Shown here one piece after another: positions 26,138 through 33,883 of a DNA stretch of 64,000 bases. A model generated the notes under the pieces. It did not search any database. It was not told where the DNA came from and saw only the letters and a list, made by a program, of their open reading frames with translations. Each line of letters opens with the position of its first letter. Position 1 is the first letter of the stretch. A program made the position numbers and the translations under genes. The DNA comes from Fodinibacter sp963695175 (GTDB taxonomy: Bacteria; Actinomycetota; Actinomycetes; Actinomycetales; Dermatophilaceae), in NCBI GenBank assembly GCA_963695175.1, contig CAVOGG010000009.1:558001-622000 (forward strand), given 5' to 3'.

Positions 26138-26158
26138 TTCACGCGGTGGTCATAGGTT
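26130..26158 (+). promoter_or_regulatory. Promoter of the ATP-grasp/alpha-E/transglutaminase operon
   Basis: ATGACA at 26130-26135, a 17-base spacer, and TAGGTT at 26153-26158 form a good sigma-70-type promoter. Six bases follow before the GTG at 26165, so the message is probably leaderless. Confidence 0.6.
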
Positions 26159-26164
26159 CTTCAC

Positions 26165-27784
26165 GTGAGCGAGCAGACCGGACCCGATGCCGCGGGCAGC
26201 CTGTTCGACCACTACACGCTCGGCGCTGCCTGGGACGAGATGCTGTCCGAGCCCGACGCGCCGCGCACCGCCTACAAACCGGTCTTCCACACCCTGCGGG
26301 CGATGAACGCCGGCAGCCTCAAGGAGCGCGCCGACATCCTCGCCCGTTCCTACCTCGACCAGGGCGTCACCTTCGACTACGCGGGCGAGGAGCGGCCCTT
26401 CCCGCTCGACGCCGTCCCGCGGGTCATCTCGGCGCACGAGTGGCAGGTCATCGAGTCCGGTGTCGTGCAGCGGGTCACGGCCCTGGAGTCGTTCCTCGAC
26501 GACATCTACTCGCGTGAGGGTGAGATCCCCCGCGCGGTGCACGAGGGCGTCATCCCGTGGCGGCTGATCGCCAGCTCGAAGCACTACCACCGCGCGGTCA
26601 TGGGGGTCCGCCCGACCAACGGGGTGCGGGTGCACGTCGCCGGGGTCGACCTGATCCGTGACGAGGAGGGCACCTTCCGGGTGCTCGAGGACAACGTGCG
26701 GGTGCCGAGCGGGGTCAGCTACGTCATCGCCAACCGCCGGGCGATGGCCAACGTCTTCCCCGAGGCCTTCGCCACGATGCGGATCCGCCCGGTGCACGAC
26801 TACCCGCGGATGCTGCTCGCCGCCCTGCGCGCCTCCGCCCCCGACGGCGCGAGCGACCCGACCGTCGTCGTGCTGACCCCGGGTGTCTTCAACTCCGCGT
26901 ACTTCGAGCACGCCCTCCTCGCCCGGATGATGGGGGTCGAGCTCGTCGAGGGCCGCGACCTGGTCTGCGTCGGTGGCCAGGTGCGGATGCGCACCACGAC
27001 CGGCGACAAGCCGGTCGACGTCATCTACCGCCGGGTCGACGACGAGTTCCTCGACCCGGTGCACTTCCGGGGTGACTCGGTGCTCGGCGTCGCCGGCCTC
27101 GTCTCGGCCATGCGCAGTGGCCGCGTCACCGTCGCCAACGCGGTCGGGAACGGCGTGGCCGACGACAAGCTGATCTACTCCTACCTGCCCGAGCTGATCC
27201 GCTTCTACCTCGACGAGGACCCCATCCTGGGCAACGTCGACACCTTCCGATGCGACGAGGCGGCCGCCCTGAGGCACGTGCTCGACCACCTCGAGGAGAT
27301 GGTCGTCAAGCCGGTCGACGGCTCCGGCGGCAAGGGCCTGGTGGTCTGCAACCGCGCCGACGGCCCGACGCTCGACCGGGTGCGCACCCAGCTCGTCGCC
27401 GACCCGCGCGGCTGGATCGCCCAGCCGGTCGTGCAGCTCTCGACCGTGCCGACCTTCATCGACGGCAGGCTCGCCCCGCGCCACGTCGACCTGCGCCCGT
27501 TCGCGGTCAACGACGGCGAGCGGGTGCGGGTGCTGCCCGGTGGCCTGACCCGGGTGGCCCTGCCCGAGGGCGAGCTCGTCGTGAACTCCAGCCAGGGCGG
27601 CGGGTCCAAGGACACCTGGGTGCTCTCCGACCGGCGCCCCGCCGGCAACGCCCCGAGCCGGCCGCCCGACAACCGCGAGGTGGTCGTCATGAGCGCCCCC
27701 ACGGCATCCCACGAGGACAGCATGCGCGAGCAGCAGCAACAGCAGCAGCAGACCACGGGGGCGCGGCGGAGCGACCCGTGCTGA
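26165..27784 (+). CDS. Circularly permuted ATP-grasp protein (DUF404/DUF407)
   Basis: 539 aa from the GTG at 26165. ATP-grasp enzymes join a carboxylate to an amine or thiol through an acyl-phosphate. Seen: family landmarks YHRAVMGVRPTNGVRVHVAG, FRVLEDNVRVPSGVSYVIAN, VVVLTPGVFNSAYFEHALLA and VVKPVDGSGGKGLVV. The tail is low-complexity, with seven consecutive Gln near the C-terminus encoded by a CAG/CAA run. Followed by alpha-E and transglutaminase genes, as in many bacterial genomes; such clusters are predicted to make or modify peptides. The substrate is unknown. Confidence 0.9.
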   Translation: MSEQTGPDAAGSLFDHYTLGAAWDEMLSEPDAPRTAYKPVFHTLRAMNAGSLKERADILARSYLDQGVTFDYAGEERPFPLDAVPRVISAHEWQVIESGVVQRVTALESFLDDIYSREGEIPRAVHEGVIPWRLIASSKHYHRAVMGVRPTNGVRVHVAGVDLIRDEEGTFRVLEDNVRVPSGVSYVIANRRAMANVFPEAFATMRIRPVHDYPRMLLAALRASAPDGASDPTVVVLTPGVFNSAYFEHALLARMMGVELVEGRDLVCVGGQVRMRTTTGDKPVDVIYRRVDDEFLDPVHFRGDSVLGVAGLVSAMRSGRVTVANAVGNGVADDKLIYSYLPELIRFYLDEDPILGNVDTFRCDEAAALRHVLDHLEEMVVKPVDGSGGKGLVVCNRADGPTLDRVRTQLVADPRGWIAQPVVQLSTVPTFIDGRLAPRHVDLRPFAVNDGERVRVLPGGLTRVALPEGELVVNSSQGGGSKDTWVLSDRRPAGNAPSRPPDNREVVVMSAPTASHEDSMREQQQQQQQTTGARRSDPC

Positions 27785-28704
27785 GCCGGATCGCCGAGTC
27801 GCTGTTCTGGATCGGCCGCTACACCGAGCGCGCCGACGGCACCGCCCGGATCGTCGACGTGCTGCGCCTGCAGCTGCTCGAGGACCCCGGCGCCGACGAG
27901 GCCATCGCGGCGCGCACCGTGCTCTCGGTGATCATGGGGATGCCGTTCGAGGGCGAGGTCGGGTTCGCCGACGTCAGCGCGGCGCTCGTCTTCGACCGCT
28001 CCAACGCGAGCTCGATCACCGGCGCCTGGTTCGCCGCCCGCGAGAACGCCCGCCGCGCCCGCGAGACCCTCTCCACCGAGCTGTGGGAGGGCATCAACAC
28101 CACGTGGCACCGCTGGCACGGCTTCGGTCGAGGCATCGCCACCGAGCGGCACCTGTCGTGGGTGCGCGAACGCGCCGCCCTGGTGTCCGGCATCGCCGAC
28201 TCCACGATGTCGCACGACGAGGCCTGGGACTTCCTGGTGCTGGGCCGCAGCCTCGAGCGCGCCGACATGACCGCGCGGCTGGTCGCCACCGGCGGGCTGC
28301 CGCGCGGGGGAGCGCCGTGGTCGGTCGTGCTGTCGAGCTGCGGCGCGCAACAAGCGTTCATGCGCAGCCAGCGCGGCCTGCTCAGCGACGACCGGGCCGC
28401 CGCGTTCCTCGTGCTCGACCGCGAGTTCCCCCGTTCGGTGTTCTTCGCCCTGTCCGAGGCCGAGCGCCGGCTCGACGCCCTCGCACCGCAGCAGGACCGG
28501 ATCGGCGTCCCCGACGAGGCCCGCCGCCAGCTGGGCCGCATCCGCACCTCCCTCGAGTTCCGGGCCACCTCCGACGTCATCGCCGACCTCCCGGCGCAGA
28601 TGCTGCGGGTGCAGGGCGCCGTCATGACGAGCTCGCACGCCATCGCCAAGCGCTACTTCCAGTCCGGCCCGCTGCAGACCTGGACCAAGGACGGGGTGTT
28701 CTGA
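27778..28704 (+). CDS. Alpha-E domain protein (DUF403)
   Basis: 308 aa from the GTG at 27778, overlapping the ATP-grasp gene by 7 bp. Function unknown; the family is a helical domain that always accompanies CP-ATP-grasp proteins, sometimes fused to them. Seen: the opening LSRIAESLFWIGRYTERADG, ENARRARETLSTELWEGIN and the second half LVLGRSLERADMTARL, which repeats the ERAD pattern. No cysteine or catalytic triad suggests an enzyme, so a scaffold or carrier-binding role is inferred. Confidence 0.9.
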   Translation: MLSRIAESLFWIGRYTERADGTARIVDVLRLQLLEDPGADEAIAARTVLSVIMGMPFEGEVGFADVSAALVFDRSNASSITGAWFAARENARRARETLSTELWEGINTTWHRWHGFGRGIATERHLSWVRERAALVSGIADSTMSHDEAWDFLVLGRSLERADMTARLVATGGLPRGGAPWSVVLSSCGAQQAFMRSQRGLLSDDRAAAFLVLDREFPRSVFFALSEAERRLDALAPQQDRIGVPDEARRQLGRIRTSLEFRATSDVIADLPAQMLRVQGAVMTSSHAIAKRYFQSGPLQTWTKDGVF

Positions 28705-28705
28705 C

Positions 28706-29545
28706 GTGCGGCGCTGGCGCATCGTGCACACGACCTCCCTGGCCTACGACGGCCGGGTGCGGGCGGCCCACAACGAGCTGCGGATGACACCGCTCAACGA
28801 GGTCGGCCAGACCACGCTCGAGAACCGCATCCGGATCCGGCCGATGACGTGGAGCCACGTCTACCGCGACCACTGGGGCACCCACGTGATGGCCATGGAG
28901 AGCCTCGCGGAGCACCAGCGGCTCGACATCGAGGCGATCTCGACCGTCGAGCGCACCGAGGTCGAGCGGCACGAGCCGTCGCTGGACTGGAAGGCCGTGC
29001 GCGACCCCGCCGTGCAGGACCGCAGCTACGAGTGGCTGATGCTCTCGGCCCGCACCCGCCCCGGCCGCGGCATCGCGGAGCTCGCGGATGCCGTGCGCGG
29101 TCTGCCGACACCGCGCGCCGCCGCCGAGGAGCTGTCCGGCCTGGTCCGCGCCGAGATGAAGTACCGGCCGGGGACGACCGGGGTGCACAGCCGCGGTGAG
29201 GACGCCTGGGCCGAGCGGTCCGGTGTCTGCCAGGACTTCGCGCACATCACCGTCGGGGCGCTGCGCACCCTCGGCGTGCCGGCCCGCTACGTCTCCGGCT
29301 ACCTGGTGCCGAAGAAGGACTCCGCGGTCGGCGAGACGAGCAAGGGCGAGAGCCACGCGTGGGTCGAGTTCTGGGACGACGGCTGGATCGGCTGCGACCC
29401 CACCAACGGCACCGAGGTGGCCTCCGACCACGTCGTCGTCGCCCGCGGGCGCGACTACGAGGACGTGCCGCCGTTCAAGGGCATCTACTCGGGTCGGGCC
29501 AAGGCCTCCCTCGAGGTCGTCGTCGCGATCACCCGGCTGGCCTGA
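28706..29545 (+). CDS. Transglutaminase-like cysteine peptidase family protein
   Basis: 279 aa from the GTG at 28706, one base after the alpha-E stop. Seen: the Bact_transglu_N beta-sandwich at about 1-85 and the transglutaminase core with Cys175 (SGVCQDFAH), His217 (ESHAWVEFW) and Asp231 (CDPTNG), an intact triad. Family members cleave or cross-link amide bonds. With the ATP-grasp and alpha-E partners it completes a three-gene operon likely to build and then trim or attach a peptide (inference). It ends in a 17-bp stop-to-stop overlap with sulP. Confidence 0.92.
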   Translation: MRRWRIVHTTSLAYDGRVRAAHNELRMTPLNEVGQTTLENRIRIRPMTWSHVYRDHWGTHVMAMESLAEHQRLDIEAISTVERTEVERHEPSLDWKAVRDPAVQDRSYEWLMLSARTRPGRGIAELADAVRGLPTPRAAAEELSGLVRAEMKYRPGTTGVHSRGEDAWAERSGVCQDFAHITVGALRTLGVPARYVSGYLVPKKDSAVGETSKGESHAWVEFWDDGWIGCDPTNGTEVASDHVVVARGRDYEDVPPFKGIYSGRAKASLEVVVAITRLA

Positions 29546-31268
29546 CCTCCACCGCGTGGTGGCCGTCGCGGGCGACGTGCCGCCGTGCGTGGTCGATGGC
29601 GTCCGGGGTGTGCTCGAAGACGTGGTGCAGCGCGGTGAGGTGCTGCTGGATGCCGGTGGCCTCCAGGCGCGGCACGAACCGCGCAGGCACCCCGGACAGC
29701 AGCACCGTGACACCGCGCGACTCCAGGGACCGGACCGTGTCGGCCAGGACGGCCGCTCCCGTGGCGTCGAGCGTCGTCACGTGCGACATCCGCAGGATCG
29801 CCACGCGCACGTCGCTGACCTCGGTGAGCTCGAGCAGGGCAGAGTGGGCCCCACCGAAGAACAGCGGTCCCTCGAGCCGGTAGGCCACGATGCGCTCGTC
29901 GAGCAGGGCCCGTTCCTCGACGCCGTGGTCGCCCTGCTCGTCGGGTGTGCGGGGCAGGTCGACGTCGGCCAGGCTCTCCTCGCGCAGCGCCGTCGTGTTC
30001 GCCAGCTGGCGCAGGGCGAGGGCGCCGGCGGTCACGATCCCGAGCACGACCGCGGTCGCGAGGTCGAGCACCACGGTGGCGAGAAAGGTCAGGGCGAGCA
30101 CGAACGCGTCGCTGCGCGAGACCCGCACCAGGGCTCGCAGGCTCGACACCTCGACCATCCGGACCGCGGTCGCGATGAGCACTCCGGCAAGTGCCGCCAA
30201 GGGGATCCAGCCGACGACGGGCGCGAGGGCGAGCACCACGACGAGCAGCACCGCCGAGTGGACGACCGCGGCCAGCCGGGACCGCGCCCCGGACCGGACG
30301 TTCACCGCCGTGCGGGCGATCGCCGCCGTGGCGGGGATGCCGCCCAGCAGCGGTGAGGCGAGGTTCGCCAGGCCCTGCCCGAACAGCTCGCGGTCGGGGT
30401 CGTGGCGGGTCGAGACGCTCATCGCGTCGGCGACGGTTGCCGACAGCAGGCTCTCCAGAGCCGCCAGGGCCGCCACCGCCGCGGCCGGCACCACGAGCAC
30501 GCGCAGCTCGTTCCAGCTCACCGAGGGCACGCCGGGGCTGAACAGGTGCGACGGCAGCGCACCGATGGTCGCCACGGGGAGGTCGGCCAGCCGCGTCACC
30601 ACCGTGGCCGCCACGACGGCCAGAAGGGCGACCGGAACGGCGGGGCGCAGCCGGGACCCCAGCAGGATCATCACGGCCACGCCGGCGCTCAGCGCCAGGG
30701 CGGCGAGGTCCGGGGCGGCGAACCAGTCGAGCACGGCGCCGACCGCGGAGACGACGACGTGCTCGTGCTTGGCAGTGGTGCCGAGGGCGGCAGGCACCTG
30801 TTGGAGCGCGATCAGTGCCGCGATGCCGAGCGTGAACCCCTCGATGACCGGCAGCGGGATGAAACGCACGTAGCGCCCGGCCCCCGCCAGGCCCATCGCG
30901 ACGAGCAACACCCCGGCCATCAGCCCCACGACGGCCACACCTTCGGCACCGTGCTCGGCCACGATCGGCACCAGGACCACCGTCATCGCACCCGTCGGGC
31001 CGGACACCTGCACGTGACTTCCCCCGAAGAGCGCTGCCACCGTGCCCGCCACGACGGCCGTCACCAGGCCGGCGGTGGCGCCGAGGCCCGACGCGATGCC
31101 GAACGCCAGGGCGAGCGGCAGAGCCACCACCCCCACGGTGATGCCGGCGACCACGTCGCCCCGCGGGGTGCGCAGCATCGCGCGCAGGTCACGGCGGCGT
31201 GGCCGCACGGCATCGAGCCGGGCGCGCAGCAGGTGGAACGCCTCGGTGCGGGCGGGTGCCGTGCTCAC
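29529..31268 (-). CDS. SulP-family anion transporter with STAS domain
   Basis: 579 aa from the GTG at 31268, which overlaps the arsR stop as GTGA. Inner-membrane anion transporter; known substrates in the family include sulfate, bicarbonate, and dicarboxylates. Seen: about 12-14 membrane segments, the QVSGPTGAMTVVLVPIVAEH signature near residues 88-107, and a cytoplasmic STAS domain in the last 120 residues. A very long open frame continues upstream to 33065 but is shadow of miaB. Co-transcription with an ArsR-type repressor suggests control by a small ligand or metal. Confidence 0.92.
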   Translation of the reverse strand: MSTAPARTEAFHLLRARLDAVRPRRRDLRAMLRTPRGDVVAGITVGVVALPLALAFGIASGLGATAGLVTAVVAGTVAALFGGSHVQVSGPTGAMTVVLVPIVAEHGAEGVAVVGLMAGVLLVAMGLAGAGRYVRFIPLPVIEGFTLGIAALIALQQVPAALGTTAKHEHVVVSAVGAVLDWFAAPDLAALALSAGVAVMILLGSRLRPAVPVALLAVVAATVVTRLADLPVATIGALPSHLFSPGVPSVSWNELRVLVVPAAAVAALAALESLLSATVADAMSVSTRHDPDRELFGQGLANLASPLLGGIPATAAIARTAVNVRSGARSRLAAVVHSAVLLVVVLALAPVVGWIPLAALAGVLIATAVRMVEVSSLRALVRVSRSDAFVLALTFLATVVLDLATAVVLGIVTAGALALRQLANTTALREESLADVDLPRTPDEQGDHGVEERALLDERIVAYRLEGPLFFGGAHSALLELTEVSDVRVAILRMSHVTTLDATGAAVLADTVRSLESRGVTVLLSGVPARFVPRLEATGIQQHLTALHHVFEHTPDAIDHARRHVARDGHHAVEVRPAG

Positions 31269-31603
31269 TGCGGCACGGCGGCGGGGGTGATGTCGTCGAT
31301 GAGGCCCCCCTGGTCGGCGGTCTTGGTCTCGAGGATGGCGCGGGCGCTCGCGAGCAGGTCGCGCACGGCGGGCAGCGCGAGGGAGTAGATGACCTCGCCA
31401 CCGCTGCGGCGCTGCGTCACCAGCCCGGTGCGTCGCAGCACCGCCAGCTGGTGGGAGAGGTTTGGGGCCTCGACGTCGATCGCCGCGCGCAGCTCGTGCA
31501 CCGGGCGGTCGCGCTCGGCGAGCAGCTCGAGCACCCGGATCCGCGCGGGGTGACCCAGGGTGCGGAAGAACTCCGCCTTGGCCTGGTACAGCGGCACGGG
31601 CAT
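31265..31603 (-). CDS. ArsR/SmtB-family transcriptional repressor
   Basis: 112 aa from the ATG at 31603, with GGAGGAG upstream; the frame stays open to 31729 but that would cross the operator. Seen: winged helix with ARIRVLELLAERDRPVHELR, the recognition helix APNLSHQLAVLRRTGLVTQR and the wing RSGGEVIYSL. There is no cysteine in the whole protein, so thiolate metal or persulfide sensing of the SmtB/BigR kind is unlikely; His/Asp/Glu sites or another ligand remain. It overlaps sulP by 4 bp and is probably autoregulated through the dyad at 31629. Confidence 0.93.
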   Translation of the reverse strand: MPVPLYQAKAEFFRTLGHPARIRVLELLAERDRPVHELRAAIDVEAPNLSHQLAVLRRTGLVTQRRSGGEVIYSLALPAVRDLLASARAILETKTADQGGLIDDITPAAVPQ

Positions 31604-31628
31604 GGCCTGGGGCTCCTCCGACGTAGTT

Positions 31629-31656
31629 GCATACTTGCAGAACTCTGCAAGTATGC
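31629..31656. promoter_or_regulatory. Perfect 13-bp dyad, operator of arsR-sulP
   Basis: GCATACTTGCAGA at 31629-31641 and TCTGCAAGTATGC at 31644-31656 are exact inverted repeats separated by two bases. It sits 25 bp upstream of the arsR start and about 70 bp before miaB. The length and position fit binding of a dimeric winged-helix repressor. The minus strand carries a possible TTGCAG -35 inside it. Confidence 0.8.
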
Positions 31657-31712
31657 CCCACGGTGTGACGACGCCGCGATTCCGGGATTGCCGGGGAGGC
31701 GCGCGCCCGGCA

Positions 31713-31718
31713 TACCCT
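31713..31718 (+). promoter_or_regulatory. -10 hexamer TACCCT for miaB
   Basis: TACCCT is followed by nine bases and the ATG at 31728, giving a leader of only a few bases at most. Confidence 0.45.
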
Positions 31719-31727
31719 TGTGCAGCC

Positions 31728-33245
31728 ATGAGTGAACCGAAGACCTACGACGTGCGCACCCACGGGTGCCAGATGAACGTGCACGACTCCGAGCGACTCG
31801 CCGGGCTGCTCGAGACCGCCGGCTACGTCGACCTCGCGAGCATCCCCGCCGCGCAGCGCCCCGACGTGGCCGACGTCGTCGTCTTCAACACCTGCGCCGT
31901 GCGCGAGAACGCCGACAACAAGCTCTACGGCAACCTCGGCCAGCTGCGACCCGCCAAGACCGCGAACCCCGACCTGCAGATCGCCGTCGGGGGCTGCATG
32001 GCCCAGAAGGACCGCGAGACGATCGTCAAGCGCGCGCCCTGGGTCGACGTCGTGTTCGGCACCCACAACATCGGCAGCCTGCCGGCGCTGCTCGACCGGG
32101 CCCGGCACAACAAGCGCGCCGAGGTCGAGATCCTCGAGTCGCTCGAGACCTTCCCGTCGACCCTGCCGACCCGCCGCGACTCGGCCTTCGCCGGCTGGGT
32201 GTCGATCTCGGTGGGCTGCAACAACACCTGCACGTTCTGCATCGTGCCGAGCCTGCGCGGCAAGGAGCAGGACCGCCGGCCGGGCGAGATCCTGGCCGAG
32301 GTCGAGGCGCTCGTCGCGCAGGGCGTCGTCGAGATCACCCTGCTCGGCCAGAACGTCAACACCTACGGCGTCGAGTTCGGCGACCGGCTCGCGTTCGGCA
32401 AGCTGCTGCGTGCCTGCGGCGAGGTCGAGGGCCTGGAGCGGGTGCGGTTCACCAGCCCGCACCCGGCGGCCTTCACCGACGACGTCATCGCGGCGATGGC
32501 CGAGACCCCCAACGTGATGCCGAGCCTGCACATGCCCCTGCAGTCGGGCTCGGACCAGGTGCTCAAGGCGATGCGGCGCTCCTACCGCAGCGAGCGGTTC
32601 CTCGGCATCATCGACAAGGTGCGCACCGCCATCCCGGACGCGGCGATCACCACCGACCTCATCGTCGGCTTCCCGGGGGAGACCGAGGAGGACTTCGCGC
32701 AGACGCTGCGGGTCGTCGAGGCCTCGCGCTTCTCGAGCGCCTTCACCTTCCAGTACTCCATCCGCGCCGGCACGCCGGCCGCGACGATGGCCGACCAGGT
32801 GCCCAAGGCCGTGGTGCAGGAGCGCTTCGAACGGCTCATCGAGCTGCAGGAGCGGGTGTCCTGGGCCGAGAACCGCACCGTCGAGGGTCGCGAGGTCGAG
32901 GTGCTCGTGGCGCCCGGCGAGGGCCGCAAGGACGGCGCCACCGCGCGCCTGTCGGGTCGGGCCCGCGACAACCGGCTCGTGCACTTCGCGGTGCCGGAGG
33001 GCGCCGAGCGCCCGCGACCGGGTGACGTGGTCACCGTCGGTGTCACCTACGGCGCCCCGCACCACCTGGTGGCCGACAGCGGGGTGAGCGGTGGGGTCTA
33101 CGCCGTGCGCCGCACCCCGGGCGGGGACGCGTGGGCGGCGTTGCAGGATGCCGCGGTGCCGGGGAAGCCGGCCGTGTCGCTCGGGATGCCGTCGATCGGC
33201 CGGCCGCTGCAGGCGCAGGCCGCAGCCCCCGCCTGCTCGGCCTGA
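31728..33245 (+). CDS. miaB: tRNA-2-methylthio-N6-dimethylallyladenosine synthase MiaB
   Basis: 505 aa from the ATG at 31728; an open frame back to 31560 is not used. It methylthiolates isopentenyl-A37 in tRNA, acting after MiaA, encoded 4.5 kb downstream. Seen: the UPF0004 domain with cluster cysteines near 14, 50 and 86, the radical-SAM motif CNNTCTFC at about 164-171, and a TRAM domain at about 385-445. The Ala-rich tail of about 50 residues after TRAM is extra. MiaB rather than RimO is indicated by THGCQMNVHDSE. Confidence 0.96.
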   Translation: MSEPKTYDVRTHGCQMNVHDSERLAGLLETAGYVDLASIPAAQRPDVADVVVFNTCAVRENADNKLYGNLGQLRPAKTANPDLQIAVGGCMAQKDRETIVKRAPWVDVVFGTHNIGSLPALLDRARHNKRAEVEILESLETFPSTLPTRRDSAFAGWVSISVGCNNTCTFCIVPSLRGKEQDRRPGEILAEVEALVAQGVVEITLLGQNVNTYGVEFGDRLAFGKLLRACGEVEGLERVRFTSPHPAAFTDDVIAAMAETPNVMPSLHMPLQSGSDQVLKAMRRSYRSERFLGIIDKVRTAIPDAAITTDLIVGFPGETEEDFAQTLRVVEASRFSSAFTFQYSIRAGTPAATMADQVPKAVVQERFERLIELQERVSWAENRTVEGREVEVLVAPGEGRKDGATARLSGRARDNRLVHFAVPEGAERPRPGDVVTVGVTYGAPHHLVADSGVSGGVYAVRRTPGGDAWAALQDAAVPGKPAVSLGMPSIGRPLQAQAAAPACSA

Positions 33246-33246
33246 G

Positions 33247-33441
33247 TCAGCTCAGGAAGAGCGCGGCGGCCACGCCGATTGCGAGCAGGACCGTGGCGAC
33301 GAGCCCGGTGAGCAGGGAGCGGCGGGCCTCCTTGTGCGGCGGCTGCTTGTCCCGACGGGGGGAACGGGCCGCGGCGTACAGCGGGGTGGGGTCGAACGGC
33401 TCGAGGTTGAGCGGTGGGAGTCCGGAGCGTGCGTGTGACAC
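33247..33441 (-). CDS. Small single-pass membrane protein, unknown
   Basis: 64 aa from the GTG at 33441. I do not recognise a family. Seen: a Pro/Arg-rich hydrophilic first 42 residues, and one C-terminal membrane segment (about 43-63, LLTGLVATVLLAIGVAAALF). A good AAGGGAAGG ribosome-binding sequence lies four bases before the start, and codon use is native. It converges on miaB with 1 bp between stops. Likely real, function unknown. Confidence 0.6.
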   Translation of the reverse strand: MSHARSGLPPLNLEPFDPTPLYAAARSPRRDKQPPHKEARRSLLTGLVATVLLAIGVAAALFLS

Positions 33442-33539
33442 GGGGCCTTCCCTTTCGGCAGGGGCGAGAGAGTGCCTCGAACCTATGTCGCCCCGGTGCC
33501 CGGGTCAGCCGAACGGGACAACGCTGGCCGAACGGCCGA

Positions 33540-33565
33540 GGCCCCCGACCGATCGGTCGGGGGCC
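33540..33565. terminator. 26-bp perfect palindrome, terminator
   Basis: GGCCCCCGACC, a GATC centre and its exact complement give a fully palindromic hairpin with an 11-bp stem. It lies just after the stop of the antitoxin-like gene on the minus strand and before the small membrane-protein gene, so it should separate their transcripts. Confidence 0.75.
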
Positions 33566-33585
33566 CCGGTTGCGTCGTCGGAGGA

Positions 33586-33777
33586 TCAGGGACGGCCGAT
33601 GGCCCCGTCGGCCTTCACCTGTGCCTGGTCGACCTGCTCTGCGTACGTGCCACCAGTGGCGCTGTCGACGGCGTCGCCGCCGCGCTCGATGGCCTGGTCG
33701 CTGAGCTGCTCGACCTGGTCGGGGTGGTCTCCGGCCAGCTCCTGAAGCTTCTCCTTGGCGCTGTCAAGAAAACTCAC
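33586..33777 (-). CDS. MT0933-like antitoxin family small protein
   Basis: 63 aa from the GTG at 33777, behind GAGAGGAGG. Seen: MSFLDSAKEKLQELAGDHPD, then a helical charged region and TGGTYAEQVDQAQVKADGAI, matching the short actinobacterial family annotated as MT0933-like antitoxin. No toxin gene is adjacent on either side, so the antitoxin label is by family name only. Abundant stress-type small helical proteins of this sort are common in actinobacteria. Confidence 0.75.
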   Translation of the reverse strand: MSFLDSAKEKLQELAGDHPDQVEQLSDQAIERGGDAVDSATGGTYAEQVDQAQVKADGAIGRP

Positions 33778-33883
33778 GCGGCCTCCTCTCGCTCGGGGTC
33801 AAGGGCTCCCCCGCGGGGGAGTACCTACCAGTAGACGCCACGATCGGCCACACCGCCACCCCTGGTCCGCGGCCGGGTACGGC

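Noticed and set aside
31269..33065. 600-codon upstream extension of the sulP frame on the minus strand
   Set aside because: This stretch is antisense to miaB and arsR; SulP homology begins only at the GTG at 31268, which overlaps the arsR stop.
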